Shown here piece after piece: positions 19,282 to 27,957 of a DNA stretch of 64,000 nt. The position numbers and the translations under genes were made by a program. The stretch comes from Lentisphaera araneosa HTCC2155 (GTDB lineage Bacteria > Verrucomicrobiota > Lentisphaeria > Lentisphaerales > Lentisphaeraceae): the NCBI RefSeq assembly GCF_000170755.1, contig NZ_ABCK01000003.1, positions 281,897 through 345,896 of the forward strand. The letters run 5' to 3'. Every line of letters starts with the position of its first letter. The first letter of the stretch is position 1. Under the pieces are notes generated by a model. It had not been told where the DNA came from and made no database searches. It saw only the letters and a list, made by a program, of their open reading frames with translations.

Positions 19282-20499
19282 ATGAAGAAAATCGGTAAAT
19301 CCTCTCATTTAGAGTCAGTTAAATATGAGATTCGCGGACGTGTTGCGAAAGCCTCTGAGCGCCTTCGCTTAGATGGCGTCAACGTTCTTGAACTCAATAT
19401 TGGCAACCCAGGTGTTTTCGGATTCAAAGTTCCAGATACAATGAATATGGCTTTGATCCGCAACCTTGAAAAATCGGCCGCCTATTGTGCGTCGAAGGGG
19501 ATTTATTCGGCGCGTGAAGCCATTGTTGTGGATACACAAAACCAAGGCGTAAAAGGACTCGATATTGATCGCGTGTATTTAGGAAATGGTGTGAGTGAAC
19601 TCATTCTCATGGCTATGGAAGGTTTACTTAACCTTGATGATGAAGTTTTATTGCCTTCACCCGATTACCCTTTGTGGAGTGCTGCAGTGAAAATTTCTGG
19701 TGGTCAGCCGGTTTATTATCCCTGTGATTCTAAAAATGATTGGATGCCCAATCTGGAAGCGATGGAAGCAAGTGTTACGAGTAAGACTCGTGGACTTGTG
19801 GTGATTAACCCTAATAATCCAACGGGTGCGGTTTATTCTCGCGAGATACTAGAAGGCATCGTTGACATTGCTAGAAGACATAACTTGATCATTTTTTCAG
19901 ATGAAATTTATTCGAAAGTTCTCTATGATGAGAATGAATTTATTCCTATGGCAACGCTTGCCGAAGATATCCTCATCGTCAGTTTCAATGGCCTGTCAAA
20001 ATCCTATCGTGCTTGCGGTTTCCGCTGCGGTTGGATGTATTTAACGGGTGCAGTTGATATGGCGGAATCCTATCTCGAAGGTTTAGATTTATTGGCTTCC
20101 ATGCGCCTGTGTTCAAATGTTCCAGCTCAGTGGGCCGTACAAACGGCACTTGGCGGATATCAATCTATTTTTGACCTTTGTTCAGGTGGGGGTCGTTTGA
20201 AGAGGCAGCGTGACCTCTGCCACAAAAGGCTCAATGCTATCGAGGGGGTTTCAGCTGTAAATGCTGGAGGGGCTCTTTACTTGTTTGCCGAAATTGACTT
20301 AGATATTTATAAGTTCTCTAATGATGAAGATTTTGTTTTGCGATTCTTAGAAGAAGAGCACGTGCTTTTGGTACATGGTTCGGGTTTCAACTACGAACGT
20401 TCTGCAGCTTTCCGCGTGGTATTCTTGCCTTATGAAGAGGATTTACAACGCGCCTTTGATCGCCTCGAAAAATTCTTAGCTCGTCATCGTCGTAAGTAA
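19282..20499 (+). CDS. PLP-dependent aminotransferase, AlaA-like (class I/II)
   Basis: 405 residues. PLP-fold landmarks are LELNIGNPGVFGF, GNGVSELILMAMEGLL, LPSPDYPLWSAAV, VINPNNPTGAVYS, FSDEIYSKVLYD and the Schiff-base lysine in FNGLSKSYRACGFRCGW. This layout matches the AlaA/YfbQ alanine transaminase group, which interconverts pyruvate and alanine with glutamate. It is tucked between the MscS channel and the metallohydrolase with almost no gaps, so probably one transcript. Substrate assigned by resemblance only. Confidence 0.87.
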   Translation: MKKIGKSSHLESVKYEIRGRVAKASERLRLDGVNVLELNIGNPGVFGFKVPDTMNMALIRNLEKSAAYCASKGIYSAREAIVVDTQNQGVKGLDIDRVYLGNGVSELILMAMEGLLNLDDEVLLPSPDYPLWSAAVKISGGQPVYYPCDSKNDWMPNLEAMEASVTSKTRGLVVINPNNPTGAVYSREILEGIVDIARRHNLIIFSDEIYSKVLYDENEFIPMATLAEDILIVSFNGLSKSYRACGFRCGWMYLTGAVDMAESYLEGLDLLASMRLCSNVPAQWAVQTALGGYQSIFDLCSGGGRLKRQRDLCHKRLNAIEGVSAVNAGGALYLFAEIDLDIYKFSNDEDFVLRFLEEEHVLLVHGSGFNYERSAAFRVVFLPYEEDLQRAFDRLEKFLARHRRK

Positions 20500-21267
20500 A
20501 TGTTTGAACTGACGTCTTTGGCCAGTGGCTCAAAAGGTAACTGTACGCTTATCGAGAATGATACTTCGGCCTACATCATTGATTGTGGCTTAAGTTTTAA
20601 GAAACTCTGTGAAAAAATGAAGGCTCTTGGCAAAGATTTGGGGAAACTCAAAGGTATATTTGTCACTCATGAACACGCTGACCACGCCTCTGGTGTTCGA
20701 ATCTGTGCCGATAAATTGGATATTGCGGTTTACGCAAATCACGATACGGCTCTTATGCTCAAGCAAAAAAACCGCATGGGCAAAAAATGTGTGATTTTTG
20801 AAAATGGTCAAGAGATCTTTTTAGACGGAATGTGTTTTCAGCCTTTTTCAGTTCCACATGATGCGGTGAATACGGTGGCTTACAAAGTCGAATGCGAAGG
20901 TCGCAAAATTTCTGTTCTAACTGACTTGGGGAGTGTGACTGAGCTCGTTGTTAATCAAGTTCAGGGCAGTGAAGTTCTCATCTTAGAATGTAACTACGAT
21001 CAGGATATGTTGATGAATTGTGGTCGTCCCTGGCGTACAATTCAACGAATCATGAGTCGTCATGGTCATTTAAGTAATGAGCAGGCCATGGAGCTTTTAG
21101 AGCGTCTCATGCACCCAGGACTCAAAGATTTGTATATCGGTCACATCTCTGAAGATACCAATGACTACGCCTTGGTTTATGATGTTGTTACGAAGACTTT
21201 GGATAAGTTGGGGCGCAACGATATTAAACCGCAGATTTTAAGGCGTCACGGCCTCTTAGAGGCCTAA
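20500..21267 (+). CDS. MBL-fold metallohydrolase, YycJ/WalJ-like
   Basis: 255 residues. The N-terminal FELTSLASGSKGNCTLIEN is a signature of the YycJ/WalJ group, followed by the metal motif VTHEHADHASGV and later RHGHLSNEQAMELL and YIGHISEDTND. WalJ is a double-stranded DNA 5'-3' exonuclease linked to cell-wall regulation and mismatch repair in Firmicutes; a nuclease role here is inferred. Its ATG directly follows the aminotransferase stop. Confidence 0.88.
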   Translation: MFELTSLASGSKGNCTLIENDTSAYIIDCGLSFKKLCEKMKALGKDLGKLKGIFVTHEHADHASGVRICADKLDIAVYANHDTALMLKQKNRMGKKCVIFENGQEIFLDGMCFQPFSVPHDAVNTVAYKVECEGRKISVLTDLGSVTELVVNQVQGSEVLILECNYDQDMLMNCGRPWRTIQRIMSRHGHLSNEQAMELLERLMHPGLKDLYIGHISEDTNDYALVYDVVTKTLDKLGRNDIKPQILRRHGLLEA

Positions 21268-21293
21268 AAAAGCCGCTTGTTGATAAGCGGCTT
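21265..21293 (-). terminator. terminator of the response regulator gene, possibly bidirectional
   Basis: AAGCCGCTT pairs with AAGCGGCTT across a 6-base loop. The T run follows the hairpin on the minus strand; on the plus strand the tail is AT-rich only. It sits between two convergent genes. Confidence 0.8.
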
Positions 21294-21316
21294 AATGAAT
21301 ATTTATTGAGTGGCTT

Positions 21317-21694
21317 CTAGATAAGGAGTTTATCGAGCTCGTCAATTACATCTTTACATGAGAAGGGTTTTCGTACTGTCGCGTCTGCTCCAAATACTTT
21401 AGCTGTTTCGAGGTTGTCAAAACCAGAGGAATAAATTTTTCCTGTGATGGCAATGATTTTAACCTCGGGGAAGAGCTGGCGCATCTTGGTAATGGTTTCG
21501 AGACCTTCCATATTGGGCATGACGATATCAGTAATGATTCCAGCAGGGACGAAATCTTCCACTAAATTAACAGCTTCTAGACCATCGTCAGCTGTTTTTA
21601 CTGTGTAGCCTTCTTTGTTTAGACAGTCCTTTAGGATTTCTAGAACGACTGGATTATCATCAATCACTAAAATATTTTTATTTGACACTTCCAT
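21317..21694 (-). CDS. single-domain response regulator receiver
   Basis: 125 residues, one CheY-like receiver and no output domain. The acidic pair Asp12-Asp13 is in ILVIDDNP, the phosphoacceptor Asp56 in IITDIVMPNMEG, Thr84 in IIAITGK and Lys109 in VRKPFSC. It should be phosphorylated by a histidine kinase encoded elsewhere and act by protein contact. Single gene between two terminators. No kinase in the window suggests its partner. Confidence 0.92.
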   Translation of the reverse strand: MEVSNKNILVIDDNPVVLEILKDCLNKEGYTVKTADDGLEAVNLVEDFVPAGIITDIVMPNMEGLETITKMRQLFPEVKIIAITGKIYSSGFDNLETAKVFGADATVRKPFSCKDVIDELDKLLI

Positions 21695-21822
21695 ACAGTA
21701 AATCTCTTGCTAAATGTTTACTTTAAAATAAAGACCCTTTCATTGCTATACAATCAAAAAACTTCCTCTGAGAGAGAAAAGCAAGTAAAAAAAATCAAAA
21801 ATTAATGATCAGGCGAATAAAA

Positions 21823-21860
21823 CAAAAAAATAGCTAAAGAGAAGGCTCTCTTTAGCTATT
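21823..21860 (-). terminator. terminator of aroA
   Basis: AATAGCTAAAGAG pairs with CTCTTTAGCTATT across a short loop; on the minus strand it is followed by a T run. Confidence 0.88.
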
Positions 21861-21882
21861 ATACGTGCCTGTCTATAGTTTG

Positions 21883-23157
21883 TTATTTAACTAGACCTTC
21901 GCGTACAGTGAAATAGTCAGGGAAGGTTTTTTTACAGCAGAGAGGATCAAGGATGGTGATCTCTGTTCCGAGACTGAGAATCGCAAATGCCATAGCCATA
22001 CGGTGATCATCATAAGTTTCGATTTCGCAGTTTAAGATTTTTTCTGGTGGATTGATGACGAGGTAGTCAGGTCCTTCTTCAACACTTGCACCCGCTCTTT
22101 TGAGCTCTGTTGCAACAGCCGTGATACGCTCGGTCTCTTTAACCTGCCAGTTGGCAATATTGCGAATAGTTGTAGTTCCTTTTGCGAACATCGCAACAAC
22201 AGCGAGAGTCATGCCTGTGTCTGTCATGGTGTTCATATCGATGTCGATACCATTAAGTGTGCCATTAGATTTCACTTCGATGAAGTTATCGCCGTAAGTC
22301 ACTTCAGCGCCCATTTGGCCCATAACGCCAGCAAAACCAGATTCACCCTGGATGCTATCTTTACCGCAGCCGTAGACTTTAACGTGGCCGTTTATCGCTG
22401 CTGCCCCTAGGAAGTAGGAAGCTGAGCCAGCGTCACCTTCGACAATGAAGTTGCAGGGGTTGATGTATTTTTGTGGAGCTGGAACAGTGAATGTTTGGTA
22501 ATTGTCGTTGGTAACGTCGACGCCAAATTTTTTCATGAGGCCAATGGTCATATCGACGTAAGGCTTAGACGTGAGCTCACCATCGATGTTGATAGTTACT
22601 GTGTCTTCGGCTAAAGGAGAGGCGAGAAGCAGGGCGGTGATGTATTGACTAGAAACAGAACCGTTAACGCTTGTTACGCCACCTTTGATGCCATTAGCTT
22701 TGATGTTCAGTGGGGGACAATCAGTGTTGAACTCGTAAGAGATGTCGATATTGAGCTTTTGTAGTGCATCAACAAGATCTTTAATTGGGCGTTCGCGCAT
22801 GCGAGCGTTACCGTCGATAACGTAGTTGCCTTTACTAGCGCAAATGGCGGCACTCATGCTGCGGACAGCTGTACCAGCGTTTTCTAAATAGAGATTAAAG
22901 TCGCCATTGGGGAGCGGTCCTGCACAGCCTTGGAGTTCTACAGTTCTTTCTTCCACATTGCGACTGCAGGGGATGTTGAGAGTTTGTAGTGCTTCGAACA
23001 TGCGGTCCACATCATTACTGGAAAGGACGTTCTCTAAAGTGATTTGGCCTTCGCCGAGAGCAGCGAGGAGTAGGCTACGGTTAGATATACTCTTGGATCC
23101 AGGAAGTTTTACTGTGCCCTGAATAGAGCTGATTTTCGGAAGGGTAATTTTTTCCAA
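21883..23157 (-). CDS. aroA: 3-phosphoshikimate 1-carboxyvinyltransferase (EPSP synthase)
   Basis: 424 residues, standard length. LPGSKSISNRSLLLAALGEG binds shikimate-3-P and PEP; LENAGTAVRSMSAA corresponds to the NAGTAxR loop; GDAGSASYFLGAAAI and the DDHRMAMAFA motif near the end follow. It joins PEP to shikimate-3-P on the path to chorismate. The Gly and Ala of NAGTAVR match the glyphosate-sensitive class I form. It lies after the ribosomal operon terminator and is not linked to other aro genes. Confidence 0.97.
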   Translation of the reverse strand: MEKITLPKISSIQGTVKLPGSKSISNRSLLLAALGEGQITLENVLSSNDVDRMFEALQTLNIPCSRNVEERTVELQGCAGPLPNGDFNLYLENAGTAVRSMSAAICASKGNYVIDGNARMRERPIKDLVDALQKLNIDISYEFNTDCPPLNIKANGIKGGVTSVNGSVSSQYITALLLASPLAEDTVTINIDGELTSKPYVDMTIGLMKKFGVDVTNDNYQTFTVPAPQKYINPCNFIVEGDAGSASYFLGAAAINGHVKVYGCGKDSIQGESGFAGVMGQMGAEVTYGDNFIEVKSNGTLNGIDIDMNTMTDTGMTLAVVAMFAKGTTTIRNIANWQVKETERITAVATELKRAGASVEEGPDYLVINPPEKILNCEIETYDDHRMAMAFAILSLGTEITILDPLCCKKTFPDYFTVREGLVK

Positions 23158-23182
23158 GGTGCGGTTCTCCTAATGGGTAAAT

Positions 23183-23210
23183 AAAAAAAGGCGGGAATAA
23201 TCCCGCCTTT
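23183..23210 (-). terminator. terminator of infC-rpmI-rplT
   Basis: AAAGGCGGGA / TCCCGCCTTT stem with a 4-base loop; on the minus strand it ends in a T run. Confidence 0.9.
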
Positions 23211-23229
23211 TATAAAACTTGAATGTAGC

Positions 23230-23586
23230 TTACTTAGCTACAGCAGTTTTAGCTTGTTCTACGAGTGCGTTGAAAGCAGCGCGATCGTTGATGGCCATGT
23301 CAGCGAGGACTTTTCTGTTAAGCTCGATGTTGAGCTTTTTAAGACCGTCGATGAAGCTTGAGTAGTTGCTGTCCTGTTGACGGCAAGCAGCGTTGATACG
23401 CGCAGTCCAGAGTTGACGGAACTGACGTTTCTTTTGCTTACGGCCTACATAGGCGTGTTGATTTGCTTTGTCGACAGCGTCCATAGCGTTTCTGATACGC
23501 TTTGAAGCACAGCCGTAAAAACCTTTAGCAGCCTTAAGGATGCGTTTTCTTCTAGCTCTTGAAGCTGGGGAATTAGTTGATCTCAT
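23230..23586 (-). CDS. rplT: 50S ribosomal protein L20
   Basis: 118 residues, the usual L20 size. [32 protein letters not shown] and [20 protein letters not shown] are characteristic. It binds 23S rRNA early in 50S assembly and in many bacteria represses its own operon. It is the last gene of infC-rpmI-rplT, 17 bases after rpmI. Confidence 0.98.
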   Translation of the reverse strand: MRSTNSPASRARRKRILKAAKGFYGCASKRIRNAMDAVDKANQHAYVGRKQKKRQFRQLWTARINAACRQQDSNYSSFIDGLKKLNIELNRKVLADMAINDRAAFNALVEQAKTAVAK

Positions 23587-23603
23587 TTATAAATCTCCTT
23601 AAA

Positions 23604-23807
23604 TTATTTGAGGCCGTAGGGAAGGGCAGCTTTAACAGCGTTGAGTTCACAGTCTTTAAGAACTGTAGAAGTACCGAGTCTAGCCTTTCTCTTTGGAGAT
23701 TTTTTAGTGAGGATGTGGCGCTTACCTGCGCGACAACGAATGAATTTACCAGTTCCCGTCTGCTTGAGACGTTTGGCAACGCATTTGCGAGTCTTTTGTT
23801 TGGGCAT
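23604..23807 (-). CDS. rpmI: 50S ribosomal protein L35
   Basis: 67 residues from the ATG at 23807 (AAGGAG upstream); the longer frame upstream is not part of L35. PKQKTRKCVAKRLKQTGTGK, RCRAGKRHILTKKSPKRKAR and the short end AALPYGLK fit the family. It follows infC after an unusually long 131-base gap that can fold. Confidence 0.97.
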   Translation of the reverse strand: MPKQKTRKCVAKRLKQTGTGKFIRCRAGKRHILTKKSPKRKARLGTSTVLKDCELNAVKAALPYGLK

Positions 23808-23842
23808 CGTTTTCTCCTTGATATTAGAGTTATACGTAATAA

Positions 23843-23870
23843 TGGCTGATACGGCAGATGCCAGCCGTAT
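23843..23870 (-). promoter_or_regulatory. possible structured leader between infC and rpmI
   Basis: Within the 131-base infC-rpmI gap, ATACGGC (23849-23855) can pair with GCCGTAT (23864-23870). GGCTG (23844-23848) can instead pair with CAGCC (23862-23866). The two helices are mutually exclusive. This position corresponds to the L20-controlled rpmI leader known in E. coli, but similarity to that RNA was not established. Confidence 0.35.
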
Positions 23871-23938
23871 GCAGACCGAAAAATTGAGCGGTAAAGTAGT
23901 GTGGAATTGTTTATCCACAAGCATTAATTTCTAAAAAA

Positions 23939-24463
23939 TTAAGCTTTTTTTGAGCCCGGTGATAATTGCATGGACATGTTACGTCCCATGAGCTTGGGTT
24001 TAGCCTCAATCGTGACTGTTTCACCGAGTGTTTCAATGATTCTCTCCATGAGCGCATCACCGAGTTCTGGGTGAGCCATTTCACGAGCGCGAAACTGTAA
24101 AGTGATCTTGAGCTTGTAGCCTTTAGCAACGAATTCGCTAGCGTGCTTGAGCTTAGTCTGGAAATCGTGATCGTGGATATTGACGTGAAATTTAAGTTCT
24201 TTAACCTGATTGTTATTCATTTGCTTTTTACGAGCATCTTTTTGTTGCTTCTTCTTTTCGTAAATGAATTTACCATAGTCCATGATACGGACAACAGGTG
24301 GTTTTGCATCAGGGGCGAGTTCTACAAGGTCAAGGCCTTCTGAGTCCGCATTTGTAACGGCAACAGAAAATGGAACAATAGCAACTTCTTGACCTTTGCT
24401 ATCGAGTAAACGAACTTTTTTGCCAGCTAGTGAGTCTGAGCCCGGCGAGTTAATTAAACGCAA
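23939..24463 (-). CDS. infC: translation initiation factor IF-3
   Basis: 174 residues with the N-domain (KVRLLDSKGQEVAIVPF, LVELAPDAKPPVVRIMDYGK), the basic linker (FIYEKKKQQKDARKK) and the C-domain (KELKFHVNIHDHDFQTKL, KITLQFRAREMAHPELG). It blocks premature subunit joining and checks the start codon. The frame opens with TTG right after an in-frame TAA; GGAG lies about 10 bases upstream and no ATG is available. Rare starts on infC are a known self-regulation device. It heads infC-rpmI-rplT. Confidence 0.96.
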   Translation of the reverse strand: MRLINSPGSDSLAGKKVRLLDSKGQEVAIVPFSVAVTNADSEGLDLVELAPDAKPPVVRIMDYGKFIYEKKKQQKDARKKQMNNNQVKELKFHVNIHDHDFQTKLKHASEFVAKGYKLKITLQFRAREMAHPELGDALMERIIETLGETVTIEAKPKLMGRNMSMQLSPGSKKA

Positions 24464-24487
24464 TTAGATATATCTCCAGTTTTTAAA

Positions 24488-24516
24488 AATGTATTCCCTA
24501 AACTTACTCAAGACAA
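24488..24516 (-). promoter_or_regulatory. possible promoter of infC-rpmI-rplT
   Basis: On the minus strand TTGTCT, a 17-base spacer and TACATT end 25 bases before the infC start. A second -35-like TTGACA lies slightly upstream without a matching -10. Confidence 0.4.
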
Positions 24517-24561
24517 AAACTTGTCAAAGTAATTGGTGCTCAATCACCTTAAAAAAGTAAG

Positions 24562-27500
24562 TTATTTTGATTTAGAGGCTTTCTTACCCTTATTCCATTG
24601 GAAAAAGGGGAGTAAACCGATAAGGCTGAGGCCTGTGAAAGTGACAACGGCAAGCATGACATAGAAAGCTGCCTGACTCGTGAAGCCATAGCTGTGTAAA
24701 CCAATTGAGAGTTGGTTAACGCCGAACCATGACCATGTCGTCACCGCACCGCCAAAGATTGAGAGCAAAGCGATGCCACGTGATCTAGCGATACCAGCCA
24801 TTTTAGCGTGAAGGATAATGGCACACCAAATGACGATGAGTAAGGCACCGTTTTCCTTAGGATCCCAGCCCCAGAAGCGACCCCAAGAGTCGTCCGCCCA
24901 AAGGCCACCGAGAATCGTGCCGATGAAGCTGAAGAAAATCGCGAAGGCAATCGTTCCGTAAATTGTTGAATTGAGGATTTTGAATAATTCTTTGTTTTCT
25001 TTTTCAGATTTGAAAAGTGCGTAAATCAAAGAAATAATCCCCGCCATGGCAGCGATGTAAGTTGCGGCATAACCCATGTTGATGGTGATTACGTGAGTCA
25101 TGAGGAAGAATTTGGTATCGAGAACTGCCTGCATCATCTGCATTGTGTCGCCATCCAAAGAAAGAGCGTTGGCAATATTTAGTGTGAGGAAGCCGCAAAC
25201 AGCCGCAATGATGTTACCGATGCCACGCTTGAAGAGCGCTTCGATAATCAGTGCCGAGACAACAATCATCCAGCCAATGAAAATGGCAGTGGAGTAGAGG
25301 TTGGTGATCGGTGGGTAGTCAGAGATGTATACACGTGCAATGAGGCCCCAGGTGTGCAATGCAGCTAGTACGGTGAGGAAATGCAAGTTACAGCGATTGA
25401 TCCAAGGCTTACGGAAGAGCCACGAGAGGGCGCAGAGAACAAATGCAAGGCCATACCAGTGATAGAGACCAAAAGGATTGATTTTGTTGAAAGTGATTTC
25501 AAAACTCGTTTTGCTTTCAGCGGTTTCCCAAACTTGAAGCTCACCTTCAAGGCGGTGTTCTTGTGAGCTGAGTTCAGTTAGCTTCGTATCTTTCTCATTT
25601 TTACTGAGCTCATTATTCGCTTTAGTCTTGGTGAATTCCGTTCTACTCTCTTCGAGTTCTGATTTAATCGCAGTGAGGCGAGTTTGGCGAATTTCTTTGT
25701 TGATCTCTAAGAATTTGTCGATGGCTTCGTTGAATTCTTTGTGCTTGTCATCGTAAAAATAGTAGAGAGAAACGGCGAGTTGTTCAGTGTTATCGTTGAG
25801 ACCTTTTCCTAACATGAGGTTAGAGGAAATCGAGTGTGCGAGAGTATCCCAATCGTTTTTATCACTGTTTTTGATGACGAGCGGTGGATTGAACTTCAGA
25901 ATGTTTTTGTTCATGGCATGATATTGATTAATGCCCTGAGCCGTGTTGGAAAAGCTTGTAGAGAAAGCATTGGTCATGAGGTGGAAAGTTTGAATTCGTT
26001 GCTCAAAGTCCACGAGAGCGGTTTGATAGGAGTCACGTTCGCCCGCTTTGAGGTTGCGGAGTTTTTCCATGTCCCCTTGTAGGTCCTTGATTTTGTCGGC
26101 GAATTCAACGAGGGCATAACGGAAGCGGTGACGTTTTTGGTCGAGTCCGAGTTTCTCAATCAACTGAGGATGAGTGATACGGAAGACGCGATGTTCGTAG
26201 GCAGTCGGTTTCGCTGAAATTACTTCAAGGAAAAATTGTACCGGCGGGCGGCTTTCGAATTTTTTGTATTTTTCTTCAACTTCTTTATCGCCATCTTTGA
26301 CTTCGACTTTAAAAGTTGCGCTCTCGCTTAAGAAAACGAGGAAGTTCTGCGCTACAGTATGAAGGGGTTTTGTACGGCCTTTGTATACCATAGGTATGGT
26401 GGCAGCCTTCTCGTAGTTGAACTCTTTTGTTTCATCAACTTCTTTAGTTTTTGTGCTGCGCGATAAAGTCATGAACAGACCAAAGATAAGAAGTGCGGAG
26501 ATCGCAAATTGCCATGCTTTGAAACCTGTAGGGGCAGAATCACGATTAAAGAAGCCTTTGAGGAATTTGACGAGAATGAGTAGGAAGTGAATCATCATGC
26601 CTACTGCCGCCATTGTACAAGAGATGTAAGGTAGCATCCAGCCACTATTACGCACGACTTGAAGAACGGTTGTGGATTCATCTTGGCTGAAACTCTGTTG
26701 ATAAAAAGTTTTTCCATCGAAACGAAGCGGATTATTCATCCAAATTTTCACTTCGCGATCGATGCCGTTTTCTGGATCTTCGAGGCGAATGAGGCTCGAA
26801 TAGTTTCTTGGAGTATTTGTTCCCATATAGCGATCAAAACTGAAATCAATAAGGCTGATCGTTGCAGTGTTTTGGCTGTCGCCTTTGAGGTAGGAACGCT
26901 TATTTCTGAGCATGAGGCGGTATTTTTTGCCATCCACTTCCATTTCTTCGTAACGGTTAGGGAGATTACGGCTTGTGAAGTTTGAGTAGAAGTAGAGTGA
27001 GAAAGCGCGTGTGCCCAAATCTTTGCCGTCATTTGATGTGAACTTAAAGAGGCCAGCTGGAACGTCTTTGCTACTTCCGAGGCCATCGCTGACTTCGCTG
27101 CCGTAGATATGATGAGTGAGTCCGTTACCAGCGGTGGCACCTTCTGTGGGAGAAGGTTGGGTGCTCATCTCGGAGTTTTTGAAGAATTTTATCGTTTCAA
27201 TCGTGAAGGGGAGTGATTCATGTTGGATCTTATCGCCCGCAGAATTGAACATGGACATGGGAATTGCTGTCGTTTTATTCTGATCGGCATCGAGTTTTTC
27301 GATTACGGCGAGTTCGTACTCAATATTGTTGTCGAGGTAAGAAGTGCTTTGGCCTTCAGGAATCACCATAGTGGATTCTATGGCGTCAAGTTTAGTGACC
27401 AGTTCTGCAATGAGAAGTAAGAAGACAGAGAAGTGGATGAGGACAACGGCCGCTTTTTTCTGTCCGTAGAGGAACCAGCAGGCAATGAACATAAACAGAG

Positions 27501-27957
27501 AGGGCAGTAGGCCTTGTGCTAAGCGGTAGACGACTCGCATGTAGGCGGCGCCCACAGTGGAAGAAACTTCTTCGTGGAAATAACCTTTGACAATGGCGAA
27601 GGTGAAGATGAGGGAGATGACCGTGAAGATTGCGCCAATCGCAAGGTGCTTTTTGTTTTTGACGAGTTTGAACTTAACGAGGTAAGCAGAGGTGAGGTTG
27701 ATAAAAAGGCCGGCGCCAATTAAAAAACCACCAGGCATGTAGATGTAAGCCTTGCTGAGAAAGCCAAGGTCCCAGGCTCGGGGGAAGAAGAGCTTGAGCT
27801 CGATTTTTGTGAGGTATGAGCGGAAGATTTCGTCAACAACAGTCCAAATACCGTCGTCCATTTGAGCAAGTGTTCCTGCAAGTACGAGGAACATTGAAAG
27901 AGAAAATAGCGTAATGGTTATTTTTAACGACGCTAAATTTTTAATAATTTTTTCCAT
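24562..27957 (-). CDS. ccsBA: fused ResB-CcsA (CcsBA) cytochrome c maturation protein
   Basis: 1131 residues. The N-terminal half is ResB/CcsB-like: membrane helices near the start (LASLKITITLFSLSMFLVLAG), a long periplasmic domain, and a helix before residue 510. A charged, partly coiled insert (about 530-830) precedes the CcsA half with many helices and the haem-handling WWD-type motif WGRFWGWDPKENGALL. System II synthetases export haem and attach it to CxxCH apocytochromes. Fused CcsBA is known in epsilonproteobacteria, Bacteroidetes and PVC bacteria. Its ATG overlaps the stop of the 27957-29540 gene (TAATG), so the two are coupled. Confidence 0.95.
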   Translation of the reverse strand: MEKIIKNLASLKITITLFSLSMFLVLAGTLAQMDDGIWTVVDEIFRSYLTKIELKLFFPRAWDLGFLSKAYIYMPGGFLIGAGLFINLTSAYLVKFKLVKNKKHLAIGAIFTVISLIFTFAIVKGYFHEEVSSTVGAAYMRVVYRLAQGLLPSLFMFIACWFLYGQKKAAVVLIHFSVFLLLIAELVTKLDAIESTMVIPEGQSTSYLDNNIEYELAVIEKLDADQNKTTAIPMSMFNSAGDKIQHESLPFTIETIKFFKNSEMSTQPSPTEGATAGNGLTHHIYGSEVSDGLGSSKDVPAGLFKFTSNDGKDLGTRAFSLYFYSNFTSRNLPNRYEEMEVDGKKYRLMLRNKRSYLKGDSQNTATISLIDFSFDRYMGTNTPRNYSSLIRLEDPENGIDREVKIWMNNPLRFDGKTFYQQSFSQDESTTVLQVVRNSGWMLPYISCTMAAVGMMIHFLLILVKFLKGFFNRDSAPTGFKAWQFAISALLIFGLFMTLSRSTKTKEVDETKEFNYEKAATIPMVYKGRTKPLHTVAQNFLVFLSESATFKVEVKDGDKEVEEKYKKFESRPPVQFFLEVISAKPTAYEHRVFRITHPQLIEKLGLDQKRHRFRYALVEFADKIKDLQGDMEKLRNLKAGERDSYQTALVDFEQRIQTFHLMTNAFSTSFSNTAQGINQYHAMNKNILKFNPPLVIKNSDKNDWDTLAHSISSNLMLGKGLNDNTEQLAVSLYYFYDDKHKEFNEAIDKFLEINKEIRQTRLTAIKSELEESRTEFTKTKANNELSKNEKDTKLTELSSQEHRLEGELQVWETAESKTSFEITFNKINPFGLYHWYGLAFVLCALSWLFRKPWINRCNLHFLTVLAALHTWGLIARVYISDYPPITNLYSTAIFIGWMIVVSALIIEALFKRGIGNIIAAVCGFLTLNIANALSLDGDTMQMMQAVLDTKFFLMTHVITINMGYAATYIAAMAGIISLIYALFKSEKENKELFKILNSTIYGTIAFAIFFSFIGTILGGLWADDSWGRFWGWDPKENGALLIVIWCAIILHAKMAGIARSRGIALLSIFGGAVTTWSWFGVNQLSIGLHSYGFTSQAAFYVMLAVVTFTGLSLIGLLPFFQWNKGKKASKSK

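Noticed and set aside
23573..23920. 115-codon frame across rpmI
   Set aside because: Out-of-frame shadow of rpmI and its leader; the L35 frame is clearly the gene.
24562..27957. Two separate genes ccsB and ccsA
   Set aside because: The frame is continuous across both halves with no internal stop, so this is a true fusion.
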